Source of the DNA: JBHYGK01 sp051859045
GTDB taxonomy: Bacteria > Pseudomonadota > Gammaproteobacteria > Xanthomonadales > Xanthomonadaceae
Assembly (NCBI GenBank): GCA_051859045.1
Contig: JBHYGK010000057.1
Location: forward strand, 1-64,000
DNA: 64,000 nt
Reading direction: 5' to 3'
The translations under genes and the position numbers were made by a program. Positions 26,556 to 36,788 of the stretch are shown here, piece after piece (within the stretch, counting starts at the first letter, position 1; the number at the start of each line of letters is the position of its first letter). The notes beneath the pieces are model-generated. The model made no database searches and was not told the origin of the DNA. It saw only the letters and a program-made list of their open reading frames with translations.

Positions 26556-26695
26556 GGCGGCTCCGGGCGGCGGGTGGCCTCCCATCATGGCGGCGGCCCG
26601 CGCCCGCCCACAGGCGCACGCGCGGAACGGTCGGTCGCCCGCATCGCGCGGTGAATCGGCGTGACGCGGGCGGGGCGACGCGGGCGCCGCGGCGC

Positions 26696-28011
26696 TCAGC
26701 CCTGGTGGCGCAGCGCCTCGATCGGATCGAGCCTGGAGGCCTTGCGCGCGGGATACACGCCGAACACCAGGCCGGTGGCCACCGAGAAGCCGGTGGCCAT
26801 GCCGATCACCTGCGCATCCAGCGCGACCGGCAGCGCGCCGAAGCGCGCCATCGCCAGCGCGCCGACCACGCCGATCGCGATGCCCACCAGGCCGCCGCCC
26901 ACCGAGATCAGGATCGCCTCGGCCAGGAACTGGCGCTGGATGTCGCGCGGGCCCGCGCCCACCGCCATCCGCAGGCCGATCTCGCGGATCCGCTCGGTCA
27001 CCGAGACCAGCATGATGTTCATGATCCCGATCCCGCCCACCAGCAGCGAGATCGAGGCCACCGCGCCCAGCAGCAGGCTCATCAGCCGCGTGGTCTGGGT
27101 GCGGGTGCTGACGATCTCGCTGATGTTGCGGACCTGGAAGTCGTCCTCGCCGCCGGGCGGGATGCGGTGGCGGTCGCGCAGCAGCTCGGTGATCGCCACC
27201 TCGGCCGCGGCCAGGTCCTCCGCGCGCGCCACCGCCACCGAGATCCGGTTGACGGTGGCCGGCGGCGGGCGCGCCGCCGCGGTCTGCGCGGTGGCGGCCG
27301 CCGCGGTGGCCGCGGCGCCCACCCGCGTGCCCGCGGCCGAGGCGTTGCCGCCGCTGGCCTGGCGCGAGAGCCGCCGGCGCGCGGTCTCCAGCGGCACCAG
27401 CACGATGTCGTCGCTGTCCTGGCCCCAGCCCGACTGGCCCTTGGCCGCCAGCACGCCGACCACGCGCATCGGCACGCGGCCGATGCGGATGGTCTCGCCG
27501 ATGCCGGCGGCGTCGCCGAACAGCTCGCGGCGCACGGTCTCGCCGATCACCGCCACCTTGCCCGCGGCGCTGAAGTCGCGGTCGGTGAAGCCCTCGCCCT
27601 GCGCGATGCGCCAGTCGTTGACCGGGAAGTAGTCGGCGGTGACGCCCTCCCAGCTCGACGACCAGTTGCGCTCGGCGAACACCAGCTGGGCGCCGCCGCG
27701 CACGCTCGGCGCGACGTACTGCACGCCCGGCACCTGGCCGCGGATGGCCTCGGCGTCGCCGTCGCTGAGGCTGGCGATGCTGCCCGCGCCCATCCGCACG
27801 CCGCCGCTGCGGCCGGCGCCGGAGAACACCTCGAGCCGGTTCGAGCCCAGCCGCGAGATCACGTTGTCGAGCTCGGCCTGGGTGCCGCGGCCCACCGAGA
27901 CCATCACGATGACGGCCGCGATGCCGATGATCACGCCCAGCGCGGTGAGCAGGCTGCGCAGCCAGTTGCCGCGCAGCGCGAACACCGCGCTGGAGAGGGT
28001 GTCGCGCAGCT

Positions 28012-28015
<4 letters not shown>
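26696..28015 (-). CDS. ABC transporter permease, MacB type
   Basis: Four-helix mechanotransmission permease (439 residues) of the MacB/FtsX class. TM1 is near residues 21-41 (LLTALGVIIGIAAVIVMVSVG), then a large periplasmic domain (about residues 50-315), then three C-terminal TM helices (LLLGAVASISLLVGGIGIMN; VGGGLVGIAIGV; ATGFSVATGLVFGVYPA). It ends in the family motif ARKASRLDPIEALR. Here the permease is separate from its ATPase, unlike fused E. coli MacB. Its ATG overlaps the ATPase stop by 4 bp. The periplasmic domain has an alanine-rich insert of about 40 residues. Substrate unknown. Confidence 0.92.
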
Positions 28016-28742
<727 letters not shown>

Positions 28743-28746
<4 letters not shown>

Positions 28747-30233
28747 GGCGCGGCCGCCGCGGTGCCGACGACCACCGGCTGGCCCTCCTCGAGGCCGCCG
28801 AGGATCTCGGTGTGGCTGCCGTCGCTGGCGCCGAGGCGCACGCGCGCGGGCTGGGGCACGCCGTCGGCGTCGAGCACGTAGACCCGGCCGGTGCGCGCCG
28901 AGGCCAGCGCGCGCAGCTCGGCGTCCCAGGCGCGGGCGCGCTCGTCGTCGAGGGTGGCGCGGAAGCCGGCGTAGCCCTGCTGCAGGCGCTGCAGCATGCG
29001 CTCGCGCAGCTGCGCCTCGCTCATGCCCGCGCCCGGGCCCGCGCCGCCGCCGGGGCCGCCCTGGCCGCCGGGGCCGGGGCCGCCGCCACCCGCGCGGCGC
29101 TGGGCGGCGAAGGCCTCCATCCGCGCGCGCTGGGCCTCGGCGTCGGCCTCGAAGGCCGCGCGCTGGGCGTCGTCGAGGTCGAGCGATTCGGCGATCCGGC
29201 GCAGCGCGTCGCCCGCGCCCGCCATCCCGCCCATGCCCGACGGCGCGGCGGCCTCGGCCGCGACGCCGGCCGGGCGGAAGCGCAGCGCGGCGTTGGGCAC
29301 GCGCAGCGCGTCGTCGCGGCGCGCCACCTCGATCTCGGCGCTCGCGGTCATGCCCGGCAGCAGCGCGCCGTCGGGGTTCTCCAGCAGCACGATCACCGGG
29401 TAGGTGATCACGCCCGAACTCTCCACCGCGGCCAGCCGCACCTGCTGCACGCGGCCGGCGAACTCGCGGTCGGGGAAGGCGTCGACGGTGAAGGCCACCG
29501 GCAGGCCGGGGCGCACCTGGCCCACGTCGGCCTCGTCGATGCTGAGCTCGATGCGCATCTGGCCGAGGTCCTCGGCGATCTGGAACAGCACCGGCGCCTG
29601 CAGGCTGGCGGCCACGGTCTGGCCCGGCTCGACCAGGCGAGCGAGCACCACGCCGTCCACCGGCGAGCGGATCACGGTGTAGTCGAGGTCGAGCTGCACG
29701 TTGGCCACCGCGGCCTCGCGCTGCTGCACCGAGGCGCGCGCGGAGGCGATGCGGGCGCGGGCCTGGTCGCGCGCGGCCAGCGCGAGGTCGGCCTCGGACG
29801 CCGCGATCAGGCGGCGCTCGGCCAGCCCCACCTTGCGCGCGTGGTCGGCCTCGGCGTTGCGGGCGTTGGCGTTGGCCTCGGCCAGCTGGGCGCGCGCGGC
29901 GGCCAGGTCGGCCTCGGCCTGCACCAGGCGGCTGCGGAACGGCGCGGGATCGAGGTTGGCCAGCACCTGGCCGGCGGTGACCACGTCGTTGTAGTCCACC
30001 CCGACGGCCAGCACCTGCCCCGAGACCTGCGAGCCGATGTCCACCGTCGAGAGCGCGCGCAGCGTGCCGGTGGCGCTGATGAGCTGGCGCAGCTCGCCGC
30101 GTGCGGCGGGCTCGGTGCGCAGCGCCGGCGCGGCCTCGGTGCCGCCGCGCCACCAGGCCAGCGCGAGCGCGATCAGCGCGAGGACGACGGCCGCCGGCAG
30201 CAGGCGGCGGAAGGCGGAAGGGCGTGGGGGCAT
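28743..30233 (-). CDS. Periplasmic adaptor subunit, MacA/HlyD family
   Basis: Membrane-fusion protein (496 residues) linking the ABC pump to an outer-membrane channel. The N-terminal anchor is RRLLPAAVVLALIALALAW. The lipoyl-like motifs GTLRALSTVDIGSQVSG and LDYTVIRSPVDGVVL flank a coiled-coil hairpin (residues about 95-185, many ARAQLAEANA-type heptads). Beta-barrel and membrane-proximal domains follow. It is much longer than E. coli MacA because of an insertion after about residue 315. This insertion has a Gly/Pro-rich stretch (residues about 374-403) and a helical segment with QRLQQGYAGFRATL that resembles metal-sensor-type helical repeats. A TTG 45 bp upstream is an alternative start. First gene of the exporter operon. 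Confidence 0.9.
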
Positions 30234-30310
30234 GCGGGGGGCGTCCGGAGGCGTGGAGAGGGGGCGGGGCGGCTGCAACGCAGGCCCCGCGGATTTCCGT
30301 CGCCGCGCCG

Positions 30311-30325
30311 GCGGGCGGCGCCCGC
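30311..30325. terminator. Hairpin after the sensor kinase gene
   Basis: Perfect 6-bp stem GCGGGC/GCCCGC with loop GGC, 3 bp beyond the kinase stop on the minus strand, before the adaptor gene. No T-tract. Confidence 0.3.
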
Positions 30326-30327
30326 GC

Positions 30328-31668
30328 TCAGCCCTCGGCGGGCGAGAAGCGCGGGAAACTGACGATCGCGCGGGTGCCGACGCCGTGCTCGCTCTCCAGC
30401 CGGACCGGCCAGCCGAAGCGCTCGCTCAGCCGCTGCACGATGCTCAGGCCGATGCCCTGCCCCGAGCGCTGGCCGTCGTTGCCGCGCCAGAACGGCTCGA
30501 ACACGCGGGCGAGCTCCTCGGGCGTCATGCCGATGCCGGTGTCCTCGACGACGATCTCGCCGGGACGCACGTGCACCACCACGCGGCCGGCGTCGGTGTA
30601 GTGGCAGGCGTTGCGCAGCAGGTTGCCCACCAGCACCGAGAACACCCGCGGCGGGGCGTGCAGCACGAAGTCGCCCTCGGCCTGCATCGCCAGCTCGATG
30701 GGCTTGCTGGCCACCAGCGGGCGCGCCTTCTCGAGCTCCTCCTCGATCATCGCGCCCACCGCGAAGTCCTCGTCGGGCAGGCCCACGTCGCCCTCGCGGG
30801 CGATGATCAGGAAGGCCTCGATCAGCGCCTCCATGTCGCGCCCGGCGCCCTGGATGCGGCGCACCGAGCGCGCGGCCGGCGCGGTCAGGCAGGGATCCGA
30901 GCCGAGGATGTCGCAGGCCATCCGGATCACCGTCAGCGGCGTGCGCAGCTCGTGGCTGGCGTCGCGGGTGAAGTTGCGCTCGCGCTCGATGAACTGCTCG
31001 ATGCGGCGGGTGAAGTCGTGCAGCGAGTTCGCCAGCACCAGCGTCTCGCCCTCCATGTCCACCGGCAGCTCGGCGGGATCGAGGGTGCGCGCGTCGGGCT
31101 TCTTGGGGTCCCAGCGCGAGACGGTGTTGGCCAGCCAGATCACCGGGCTCACCGCGCTTCGGGACGCGCGGTAGGTGATCCAGGCGATCACGTAGATCAC
31201 CGCCAGCACCAGCGTCAGCGGGACCATGCCGAACCAGAACGCCAGGCTGTCGACCTGGTCCTGCTTGAACAGCAGGTACAGGCGCTCCTCGCCGCGCTCC
31301 TCGACCAGCACCAGCGAGCCGCCGAGCGCGCGCGGCATGGTGTGGTAGCCGGGCTCGAGCACGCGCAGCTCGTCGGGCAGGCCGTGGACCTCGCCCTCGC
31401 CGTGCTGCATGAAGCCCATCATGTTGAAGGTGTCGGGCAGCGAGGCCCGCGGGTCGCGGGCGTGGCGCTCCCAGTAGTGCGCGGCCTCGTCGGTCAGCGC
31501 GCGCTGGATCAGCAGGTGCTTGAGCACCGCCGAGGCGCCGTAGACGCCCAGCACGGTGGCGAAGCTGATCGCCGCCACCTGCAGGATGAAGGCGATCCAG
31601 ATCTTGCGGCGCAGGCCGGAGCGGGTGCCGAGGGCACCTGCGTCCGGGGTGGGGCTGACCGAGGCCAT
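30328..31668 (-). CDS. Two-component sensor histidine kinase
   Basis: Inner-membrane sensor kinase of 446 residues. A first TM near residues 24-45 (IWIAFILQVAAISFATVLG) and a second near 145-165 (PLTLVLAVIYVIAW) bracket a periplasmic sensor of about 100 residues that is rich in acidic residues and histidines (MMGFMQHGEGEVHG). A HAMP-like linker precedes the dimerisation domain with phospho-acceptor His in DASHELRTPLTV, and the ATPase has NLLRNACHYT, VEDTGIGMTP and GQGIGLSIVQRL. The ATG follows the regulator stop by 7 bp; a GTG one codon before is possible. Ligand unknown; the location next to the MacAB-like pump hints at regulation of it. Confidence 0.92.
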   Translation of the reverse strand: MASVSPTPDAGALGTRSGLRRKIWIAFILQVAAISFATVLGVYGASAVLKHLLIQRALTDEAAHYWERHARDPRASLPDTFNMMGFMQHGEGEVHGLPDELRVLEPGYHTMPRALGGSLVLVEERGEERLYLLFKQDQVDSLAFWFGMVPLTLVLAVIYVIAWITYRASRSAVSPVIWLANTVSRWDPKKPDARTLDPAELPVDMEGETLVLANSLHDFTRRIEQFIERERNFTRDASHELRTPLTVIRMACDILGSDPCLTAPAARSVRRIQGAGRDMEALIEAFLIIAREGDVGLPDEDFAVGAMIEEELEKARPLVASKPIELAMQAEGDFVLHAPPRVFSVLVGNLLRNACHYTDAGRVVVHVRPGEIVVEDTGIGMTPEELARVFEPFWRGNDGQRSGQGIGLSIVQRLSERFGWPVRLESEHGVGTRAIVSFPRFSPAEG

Positions 31669-31675
31669 CACCGGC

Positions 31676-32392
31676 TCAGCCCGCCGGCGGCTGGTCGAGG
31701 TCGGCCACGCGGTAGCCCGCGGTCTGCACCGTGTGCAGCAGCGGCTTGTCGAACGGGCGGTCGATCGCCTTGCGCAGGTTGTAGAGGTGGCTGCGCAGGG
31801 TGTCGGAATCGGGCAGGCCGTCGCCCCAGATCTCGCGCTCGATGTCGCGGCGGCTCACCACGCGCGGGCTCTCGCGCATCAGGATGGTCAGCAGGCGCAG
31901 GCCGATCGGCGAGAGCTGCAGCTCCTGGCCGCCGCGGGTCACGCGCAGGCTGGCGGTGTCGAGCACCAGGTCGGCCACCTTCAGCACGTCGGCGCTGACC
32001 TGGCGGCGCTCGCGGCGGATCAGGGCGCGCACGCGGGCCTCGAGCTCCTGGATCGCGAAGGGCTTCACCAGGTAGTCGTCGGCGCCGGCGTCGAGGCCGG
32101 TGACCTTGTCCTCGAGGGTGTCGCGCGCGGTCAGCATCAGCACCGGGGTGGACTTCTTGGCTTCCTGGCGCAGCTTGCGGCAGACCTCGACGCCGTCCAT
32201 CCGCGGCAGCATCAGGTCGAGCACGATCACGTCGTAGGAGTTGTCGGTGGCGAGGCGGTAGCCGTCGAGGCCGTCGCTGGCGTAGTCCACGCCGAAGCCC
32301 TTGTCCTCGAGGTACTCCCCGACCATCTCGGAGATGTGGCGGTTGTCTTCGACGACGAGCACGAGGCCGGCGGGTTCATCTCGACTGCGCAT
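31676..32392 (-). CDS. OmpR/PhoB family response regulator
   Basis: DNA-binding response regulator of 238 residues. The receiver domain (residues 10-125) has the acidic pair VVEDN, the phospho-acceptor Asp59 in IVLDLMLPRMDG, Thr in LMLTARD and Lys in LVKPF. The C-terminal winged helix has LRLLTILMRESPRVVSRRDI and a recognition helix around SDTLRSHLYNLRKAID. First gene of the pair with the kinase directly downstream. Upstream sequence carries an inverted repeat (GGGTT-N11-AACCC) that could be its operator. Confidence 0.94.
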   Translation of the reverse strand: MRSRDEPAGLVLVVEDNRHISEMVGEYLEDKGFGVDYASDGLDGYRLATDNSYDVIVLDLMLPRMDGVEVCRKLRQEAKKSTPVLMLTARDTLEDKVTGLDAGADDYLVKPFAIQELEARVRALIRRERRQVSADVLKVADLVLDTASLRVTRGGQELQLSPIGLRLLTILMRESPRVVSRRDIEREIWGDGLPDSDTLRSHLYNLRKAIDRPFDKPLLHTVQTAGYRVADLDQPPAG

Positions 32393-32426
32393 GGCGGTCT
32401 CCAGGACGGTGGGGCGGAGTGGGGGT

Positions 32427-32447
32427 GGGTTAAGCTTTGTGAAACCC
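32427..32447. promoter_or_regulatory. Inverted repeat upstream of the response regulator (candidate operator)
   Basis: GGGTT and AACCC separated by 11 bases including AAGCTT, 35 bp before the regulator ATG in the 113-bp gap. It is the least GC-rich patch of the gap. Autoregulation is an inference. Confidence 0.25.
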
Positions 32448-32505
32448 TACGCCCGCCCCCGGTGCCGACCGTGTGAAGACGCCACGACCGCGCTGCAGCA
32501 GCCTG

Positions 32506-33159
32506 TCAGCGCGCGGCCTCGGCTCCGACCAGGGGCGCCAGCAGCGGCCAGACGTTGTCCAGCACCTTCGGCTGGGCCTCGGCCGTGGGGTGGATGCCGT
32601 CGGCCTGCATCAGGCCCGGCTCCAGCGCCACGCCCTCGAGCAGGAAGGGCAGCAGCGGGGCCTCGTGCTCGGCGGCGAGGCCGGCGTAGACCTCGCGCAG
32701 GCGCTGCGCGTAGGCCGGGCCGTAGTTGGGCGGGATCTCGATGCCCAGCAGCAGCACCTTCGCCCCTGCCTCACGGCTGAGCCGGATCATGCCCTCGAGG
32801 TTGGCCCGCAGCTGGGCCGGCGCCAGCCCGCGCAGGGCGTCGTTGCCGCCCAGCTCGATCACCACCACGCCCGGCGCATGCTCGCGCAGCAGCGCGGGCA
32901 GGCGGGTCAGCCCACCGGCGGAGGTCTCGCCGCTGATGCTGGCATTGATGACTTCCGGGGCTGCCACCATGGAGCCCTCGAGGCGATCCTCCAGCAGAGA
33001 CACCCAGCCGGCGTCGCGCGGGATGTTGTGCGCGGCGCTCAGGCTGTCCCCCACCACCAGCACCGGCCGCGGCGCGGCCGACGCGAACGCGGGCGCCATC
33101 GAGGCGAGCGCGGACACGGCAAGGACGATGAAGATGGAAGCGGAGCGCAAGCGGGTCAT
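32506..33159 (-). CDS. tesA: SGNH hydrolase: acyl-CoA thioesterase I/lysophospholipase/arylesterase
   Basis: Periplasmic multifunctional esterase of the GDSL/SGNH family (217 residues). Signal peptide MTRLRSASIFIVLAVSALAS, cleaved near AFASA. The four blocks are present: GDSLSAAHNI (nucleophilic serine), NASISGETSAGG, IELGGNDALRG (oxyanion Asn) and QADGIHPTAEAQ (Asp/His pair). The ATG lies inside the 5' end of the divergent ybbA frame, so the two start regions overlap by about 26 bp; this tesA/ybbA head-to-head arrangement also exists in E. coli. Confidence 0.93.
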   Translation of the reverse strand: MTRLRSASIFIVLAVSALASMAPAFASAAPRPVLVVGDSLSAAHNIPRDAGWVSLLEDRLEGSMVAAPEVINASISGETSAGGLTRLPALLREHAPGVVVIELGGNDALRGLAPAQLRANLEGMIRLSREAGAKVLLLGIEIPPNYGPAYAQRLREVYAGLAAEHEAPLLPFLLEGVALEPGLMQADGIHPTAEAQPKVLDNVWPLLAPLVGAEAAR

Positions 33160-33820
33160 CACGGCGAAGGATCTCGGCAAGTCGGTGTCGGGGCCGGACG
33201 GGACGCTGGACATCCTCGACGGCGTGGGGTTGAGCGTCGGTGAAGGCGAGAGCCTGGCCATCGTCGGCGCCTCGGGCTCGGGCAAGACCACGCTGCTGGG
33301 CCTGCTCGCCGGGCTCGACGTGCCGACCCGCGGCGAGGTCACGCTGGCGGGCGAGCGTATCAGCGCGCTGGACGAGGAAGCGCGTGCCGCGGTGCGCGCG
33401 AAGCACGTGGGCTTCGTGTTCCAGGGCTTCCACCTGCTGCCGGCGCTGACCGCCGAGGAGAACGTGGCGCTGCCGCTGGAGCTCAACGGCCACGAGGACC
33501 CGGCGCGCGTGCGCCAGGTGCTGGAGGCCGTGGGCCTGGGCGCGCGCCGCCGCCACTACCCGCGCCAGCTCTCCGGCGGCGAGCAGCAGCGCGTGGCGCT
33601 GGCGCGCGCGTTCGTGACCCGGCCGCGGATCCTGTTCGCCGACGAGCCCACCGGCAACCTCGACCAGGCCACCGGCCGCGCGGTGGCCGACCTGCTGTTC
33701 GGCATGAACCAGGCCGAGGGCACCACCCTGGTGCTGGTGACCCACGACCCCGGCCTCGCGGCGCGCTGCCAGCGCCAGCTGCGCATGGCCGGCGGGCGCA
33801 TCGTCGAGGCCACGGCATGA
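33134..33820 (+). CDS. ybbA: ABC transporter ATPase, YbbA/LolD type
   Basis: ATP-binding protein of 228 residues pairing with the large permease downstream. Walker A GASGSGKTT, signature LSGGEQQRVALARAF, Walker B ILFADEPTGNLDQ, switch VLVTHDPG. The ATG at 33134 has AAGGA at the right spacing (8 bp); the ATG at 33128 is too close to it. The stop overlaps the permease ATG by 4 bp. The ybbA-ybbP pair beside tesA is widely conserved; its substrate is not established (lipid or lysophospholipid traffic is often suggested). Confidence 0.92.
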   Translation: MEAERKRVITAKDLGKSVSGPDGTLDILDGVGLSVGEGESLAIVGASGSGKTTLLGLLAGLDVPTRGEVTLAGERISALDEEARAAVRAKHVGFVFQGFHLLPALTAEENVALPLELNGHEDPARVRQVLEAVGLGARRRHYPRQLSGGEQQRVALARAFVTRPRILFADEPTGNLDQATGRAVADLLFGMNQAEGTTLVLVTHDPGLAARCQRQLRMAGGRIVEATA

Positions 33821-36315
33821 GGCCGCTCGCGCACGCCTGGCGCTCGCTCAAGCGCGAGGCGCTGGGCGGCGACCTGCTGACCGTCGCGCTGGCGCTGGTG
33901 CTGGGCGTGGCGGTGATGACCGCCGTGGGTACGCTGGTGTCGCGCGTGCAGTCGGCGCTGACCCAGAGCGCGGGCGAGCTGATCGGCGGCGACCTCGGCA
34001 TCGCCGGGCGCGTGCCGCCGCCGGCGGGCCTGGCCGAGGAGGCCGAGCGACGCGGGCTGCGCCACGTGCATGTGGTCTCGTTCCCCAGCGTGCTGTTCGC
34101 CGGCGAGGCCAGCCAGCTGGCCGAGATCAAGGGCGCCACCGGGGCCTACCCGCTGCGCGGCGCGCTGGTGGTGGACCGCGGCGACGCCGCCGCGCCCGAG
34201 ACCGTGCGCGGCCCCGCGCCCGGCGAGGCCTATGCCGACGGCCGCGTGCTCACCGCGCTGGGCCTGCGGGTGGGCGACACGGTGGAATTCGGAGGCCGGC
34301 CGCTGCGCGTGAGCGCGCGCCTGCAGGCCGAGCCCGACAGCGCCGGCGAGCTGTTCCAGCTGGCGCCGCGGGTGCTGGTGAACATGGCCGACGTGGACGC
34401 CGGCGGCCTGCTCGGCCCGGGCTCGCGCGCGCAGCACCGCTTCATGCTGGCCGGCGAGCCCGGCGCCATCGAGGCCATGCGCCCATGGCTGCGCGAGAAC
34501 GCCCCGCAGCACCGGCTGGTCACCCTCGAGGACACCCAGGAGGCGGTGCGCGGCAGCTTCGACCGCGCCAGCCGCTTCCTCGCGCTGAGCGCGCTGCTGG
34601 CGGTGCTGCTGGCCGGCGTCGCCACCGCGCTGGCGGCGAACCGCTTCGCGCTGCGCCGGATCGACCAGGTGGCGATCCTGCGCTGCCTCGGCGCGCGCCA
34701 GGACCAGGTGCTGGCCTCGCTGGCGCTGCAGCTGCTGCTGCTGGCGATCCCCGCCTGCGCGGTCGGCGTGGGCGTGGGCATGCTGGCCCAGGCGGGCCTG
34801 GTGGAGACGCTGGGCGCGCTGATCCCGCAGCGCCTGCCGCTGCCGCCGGCCGCCCCGGCCCTGGCCGGCGCGGCGATCGGCGCGGTGCTGCTGCTGGGCT
34901 TCGGCCTGCCGCCGCTGCTGCGCCTGCGCGGCGTGCCGCCGATGCGCGTGCTCAACCGCAGCTTCGCCACCCTGCCCCCGTCCTCGGCGCTGGCCTACCT
35001 GGCCGCGCTGGCCGCGACCGCGGCGCTGGCGGTGTACGCCACCCGCGACGCGCGGCTGGCGTTCTACGTGCTCGGCGGCCTGGCCGCGCTGGCGGCCGTC
35101 GCCGCGGGCGTGGGCTGGGCGATGCTGGCCTCGCTGCGGCTGCTGCAGGGCCGCCTGCGCGGCGCCGCGCGGCTGGGCCTGGCCTCGCTGGCGCGCCGCC
35201 GCGGGCTGGGCGTGGTGCAGCTGGTGGGCCTGAGCCTGAGCCTTTGCGCGCTGCTGATGCTGGCCGCGATCGGCCCCGCGCTGCTGCGCCAGTGGCAGCA
35301 GCGGCTGCCGGCCGAGACGCCGAACTACTTCCTGCTCAACGTGCAGCCCGACCAGCGCGACGCGGTGCTGCAGCGCCTGCGCGACGCCGGCGTGCGCGAG
35401 CCCTCGCTGGAGCCCTTCTCCACCGGCCGCCTGCTGGCGGTGAACGGCGCGCCGCCGCGGCGCTTCAACGACGAGGGCCAGGAGCGCCGCCCGGATCCCG
35501 ACGAGCCCGCGGCCGACGAGCGCCCGCTGAACTTCAGCTTCGCGCGCACGCTGCCGCCGGCCAACACCATCGTCGAGGGCGCGTTCTGGGCGCCGGACTC
35601 CACCGCGCCGGAGGCCTCGATCGAGGACGGCTTCGCGCGCCGCTACGGCCTGGCGCTGGGCGACACGCTGACGGTGCAGGTGGGCGACCGCGAGCTGGTG
35701 GCCACGGTGAGCAACATCCGCGAGGCGCAGTGGGACAGCTTCCGGGTGAACTTCTTCCTGCTGCTCAACGAGGGCGCGGTCGAGGACGCGCCGTACAACC
35801 TGATCTCCAGCGTGTTCCTGCCGCCCGAGCGCAAGCCCGAGCTGGCCACCCTCACCCGCGACTACCCCAACATCTCGATGCTCGACATCGACCAGATCCT
35901 GGGGCGGGTGCGCGAGGTGATCGAGCGCGTCAGCCAGGCCGTGCAGCTGGTGCTGGGCTTCAGCCTGGCCGCCGGCGTGCTGGTGCTGGCGGCCGCGCTG
36001 CAGGCCACCGCCGGCGAGCGCCGCTTCGAGAGCGCCGTGCTGCGCACGCTGGGCGCGCGCCGCGGCCAGCTGCGCGCGGCGGTGCTGTGGGAGTTCGGCC
36101 TGCTGGGCCTGCTCGCGGCGCTGCTGGGCGTCGGCGGCGCCGCCATGATCGGCACCGTGGTGTCGGTGCAGCTCTTCGAGCTGCCGCTGGACGCCCCCTG
36201 GGGCACGCTGCTGGCGGCCGGCGCGGGCGGCATCGTGCTGTCGCTGCTGGCGGGCCTGGCGGGCACGCGCCGGATCCTCTCCACGCCCCCGGCGCGCGCG
36301 CTGCGGGCGGAGTGA
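33817..36315 (+). CDS. ybbP: ABC transporter permease, YbbP type (duplicated FtsX domains)
   Basis: Large permease of 832 residues with FtsX-type architecture: TM near residues 15-40, a periplasmic domain, a first FtsX block (FLALSALLAVLLAGVATALAA; LRCLGARQDQV; VGVGMLAQ), further TMs around residues 350-440, a second periplasmic domain (about residues 490-690) and a second FtsX block (FSLAAGVLVLAAALQ; ESAVLRTLGARRGQL; GLLAALLGVGGAAMI). The repeated LR(C/T)LGAR motif shows the internal duplication. It ends in ARALRAE. Partner of ybbA. Two periplasmic domains fit the YbbP/LolCE-like class. Confidence 0.93.
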   Translation: MRPLAHAWRSLKREALGGDLLTVALALVLGVAVMTAVGTLVSRVQSALTQSAGELIGGDLGIAGRVPPPAGLAEEAERRGLRHVHVVSFPSVLFAGEASQLAEIKGATGAYPLRGALVVDRGDAAAPETVRGPAPGEAYADGRVLTALGLRVGDTVEFGGRPLRVSARLQAEPDSAGELFQLAPRVLVNMADVDAGGLLGPGSRAQHRFMLAGEPGAIEAMRPWLRENAPQHRLVTLEDTQEAVRGSFDRASRFLALSALLAVLLAGVATALAANRFALRRIDQVAILRCLGARQDQVLASLALQLLLLAIPACAVGVGVGMLAQAGLVETLGALIPQRLPLPPAAPALAGAAIGAVLLLGFGLPPLLRLRGVPPMRVLNRSFATLPPSSALAYLAALAATAALAVYATRDARLAFYVLGGLAALAAVAAGVGWAMLASLRLLQGRLRGAARLGLASLARRRGLGVVQLVGLSLSLCALLMLAAIGPALLRQWQQRLPAETPNYFLLNVQPDQRDAVLQRLRDAGVREPSLEPFSTGRLLAVNGAPPRRFNDEGQERRPDPDEPAADERPLNFSFARTLPPANTIVEGAFWAPDSTAPEASIEDGFARRYGLALGDTLTVQVGDRELVATVSNIREAQWDSFRVNFFLLLNEGAVEDAPYNLISSVFLPPERKPELATLTRDYPNISMLDIDQILGRVREVIERVSQAVQLVLGFSLAAGVLVLAAALQATAGERRFESAVLRTLGARRGQLRAAVLWEFGLLGLLAALLGVGGAAMIGTVVSVQLFELPLDAPWGTLLAAGAGGIVLSLLAGLAGTRRILSTPPARALRAE

Positions 36316-36377
36316 GGCGGGCGCACGGGTGGCCGGTGCCCCCGCGCGCGGCCATCGCGGCCGCGCGCGGACGGCGC

Positions 36378-36383
36378 TACGCT
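36378..36383 (+). promoter_or_regulatory. Probable -10 element for the DUF486 gene
   Basis: TACGCT in GGCGCTACGCTCG, about 30 bp before the ATG; another instance of the recurring GCTAC(A/G)CT element. Confidence 0.35.
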
Positions 36384-36413
36384 CGCGGCCCCGTCCCGCC
36401 GGCCGCGCGCGCC

Positions 36414-36752
36414 ATGTCCAGCTACCTCAGCCCGATCCTGCTGCTGATCGCCTCGAACATCTTCATGACCTTCGCGTGGTACGGCCACCTGAAGTTCAAG
36501 ACCACCGCGCTGTGGATCGTGATCCTGGCCAGCTGGGGCATCGCGTTCTTCGAGTACCTGCTGATGGTGCCGGCCAACCGGATCGGGCACGCGGTGTACT
36601 CGGCCGCGCAGCTCAAGACCATCCAGGAAGTGATCACGCTGACGGTGTTCGCCGGCTTCTCGGTGCTGTACCTGGGCGAGGCGCTGAAGTGGAACCACCT
36701 GGCGGCGTTCGGGCTGCTGATCGGCGCGGCGTGGCTGATGTTCCTGGAGTGA
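36414..36752 (+). CDS. DUF486 family small membrane protein (DMT-like)
   Basis: A 112-residue protein with four predicted membrane helices. Conserved segments NIFMTFAWYGHLKF, SWGIAFFEYLLMVPANRIG and TIQEVITLTVFAGFS identify the DUF486 family, related to drug/metabolite transporters; no function is established. Preceded by a GCTACGCT promoter-like element, so it is transcribed on its own. Convergent with the DUF962 gene. Confidence 0.88.
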   Translation: MSSYLSPILLLIASNIFMTFAWYGHLKFKTTALWIVILASWGIAFFEYLLMVPANRIGHAVYSAAQLKTIQEVITLTVFAGFSVLYLGEALKWNHLAAFGLLIGAAWLMFLE

Positions 36753-36788
36753 CGCCGCCTGGCATGGGGCCGCGCCGCGTGGCGCCGC

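Noticed and set aside
30234..30278. Earlier TTG start adding 15 residues to the MacA-like adaptor
   Set aside because: The ATG at 30233 places the membrane anchor near the N-terminus as in the family; the extension is Pro/Arg-rich and without RBS.
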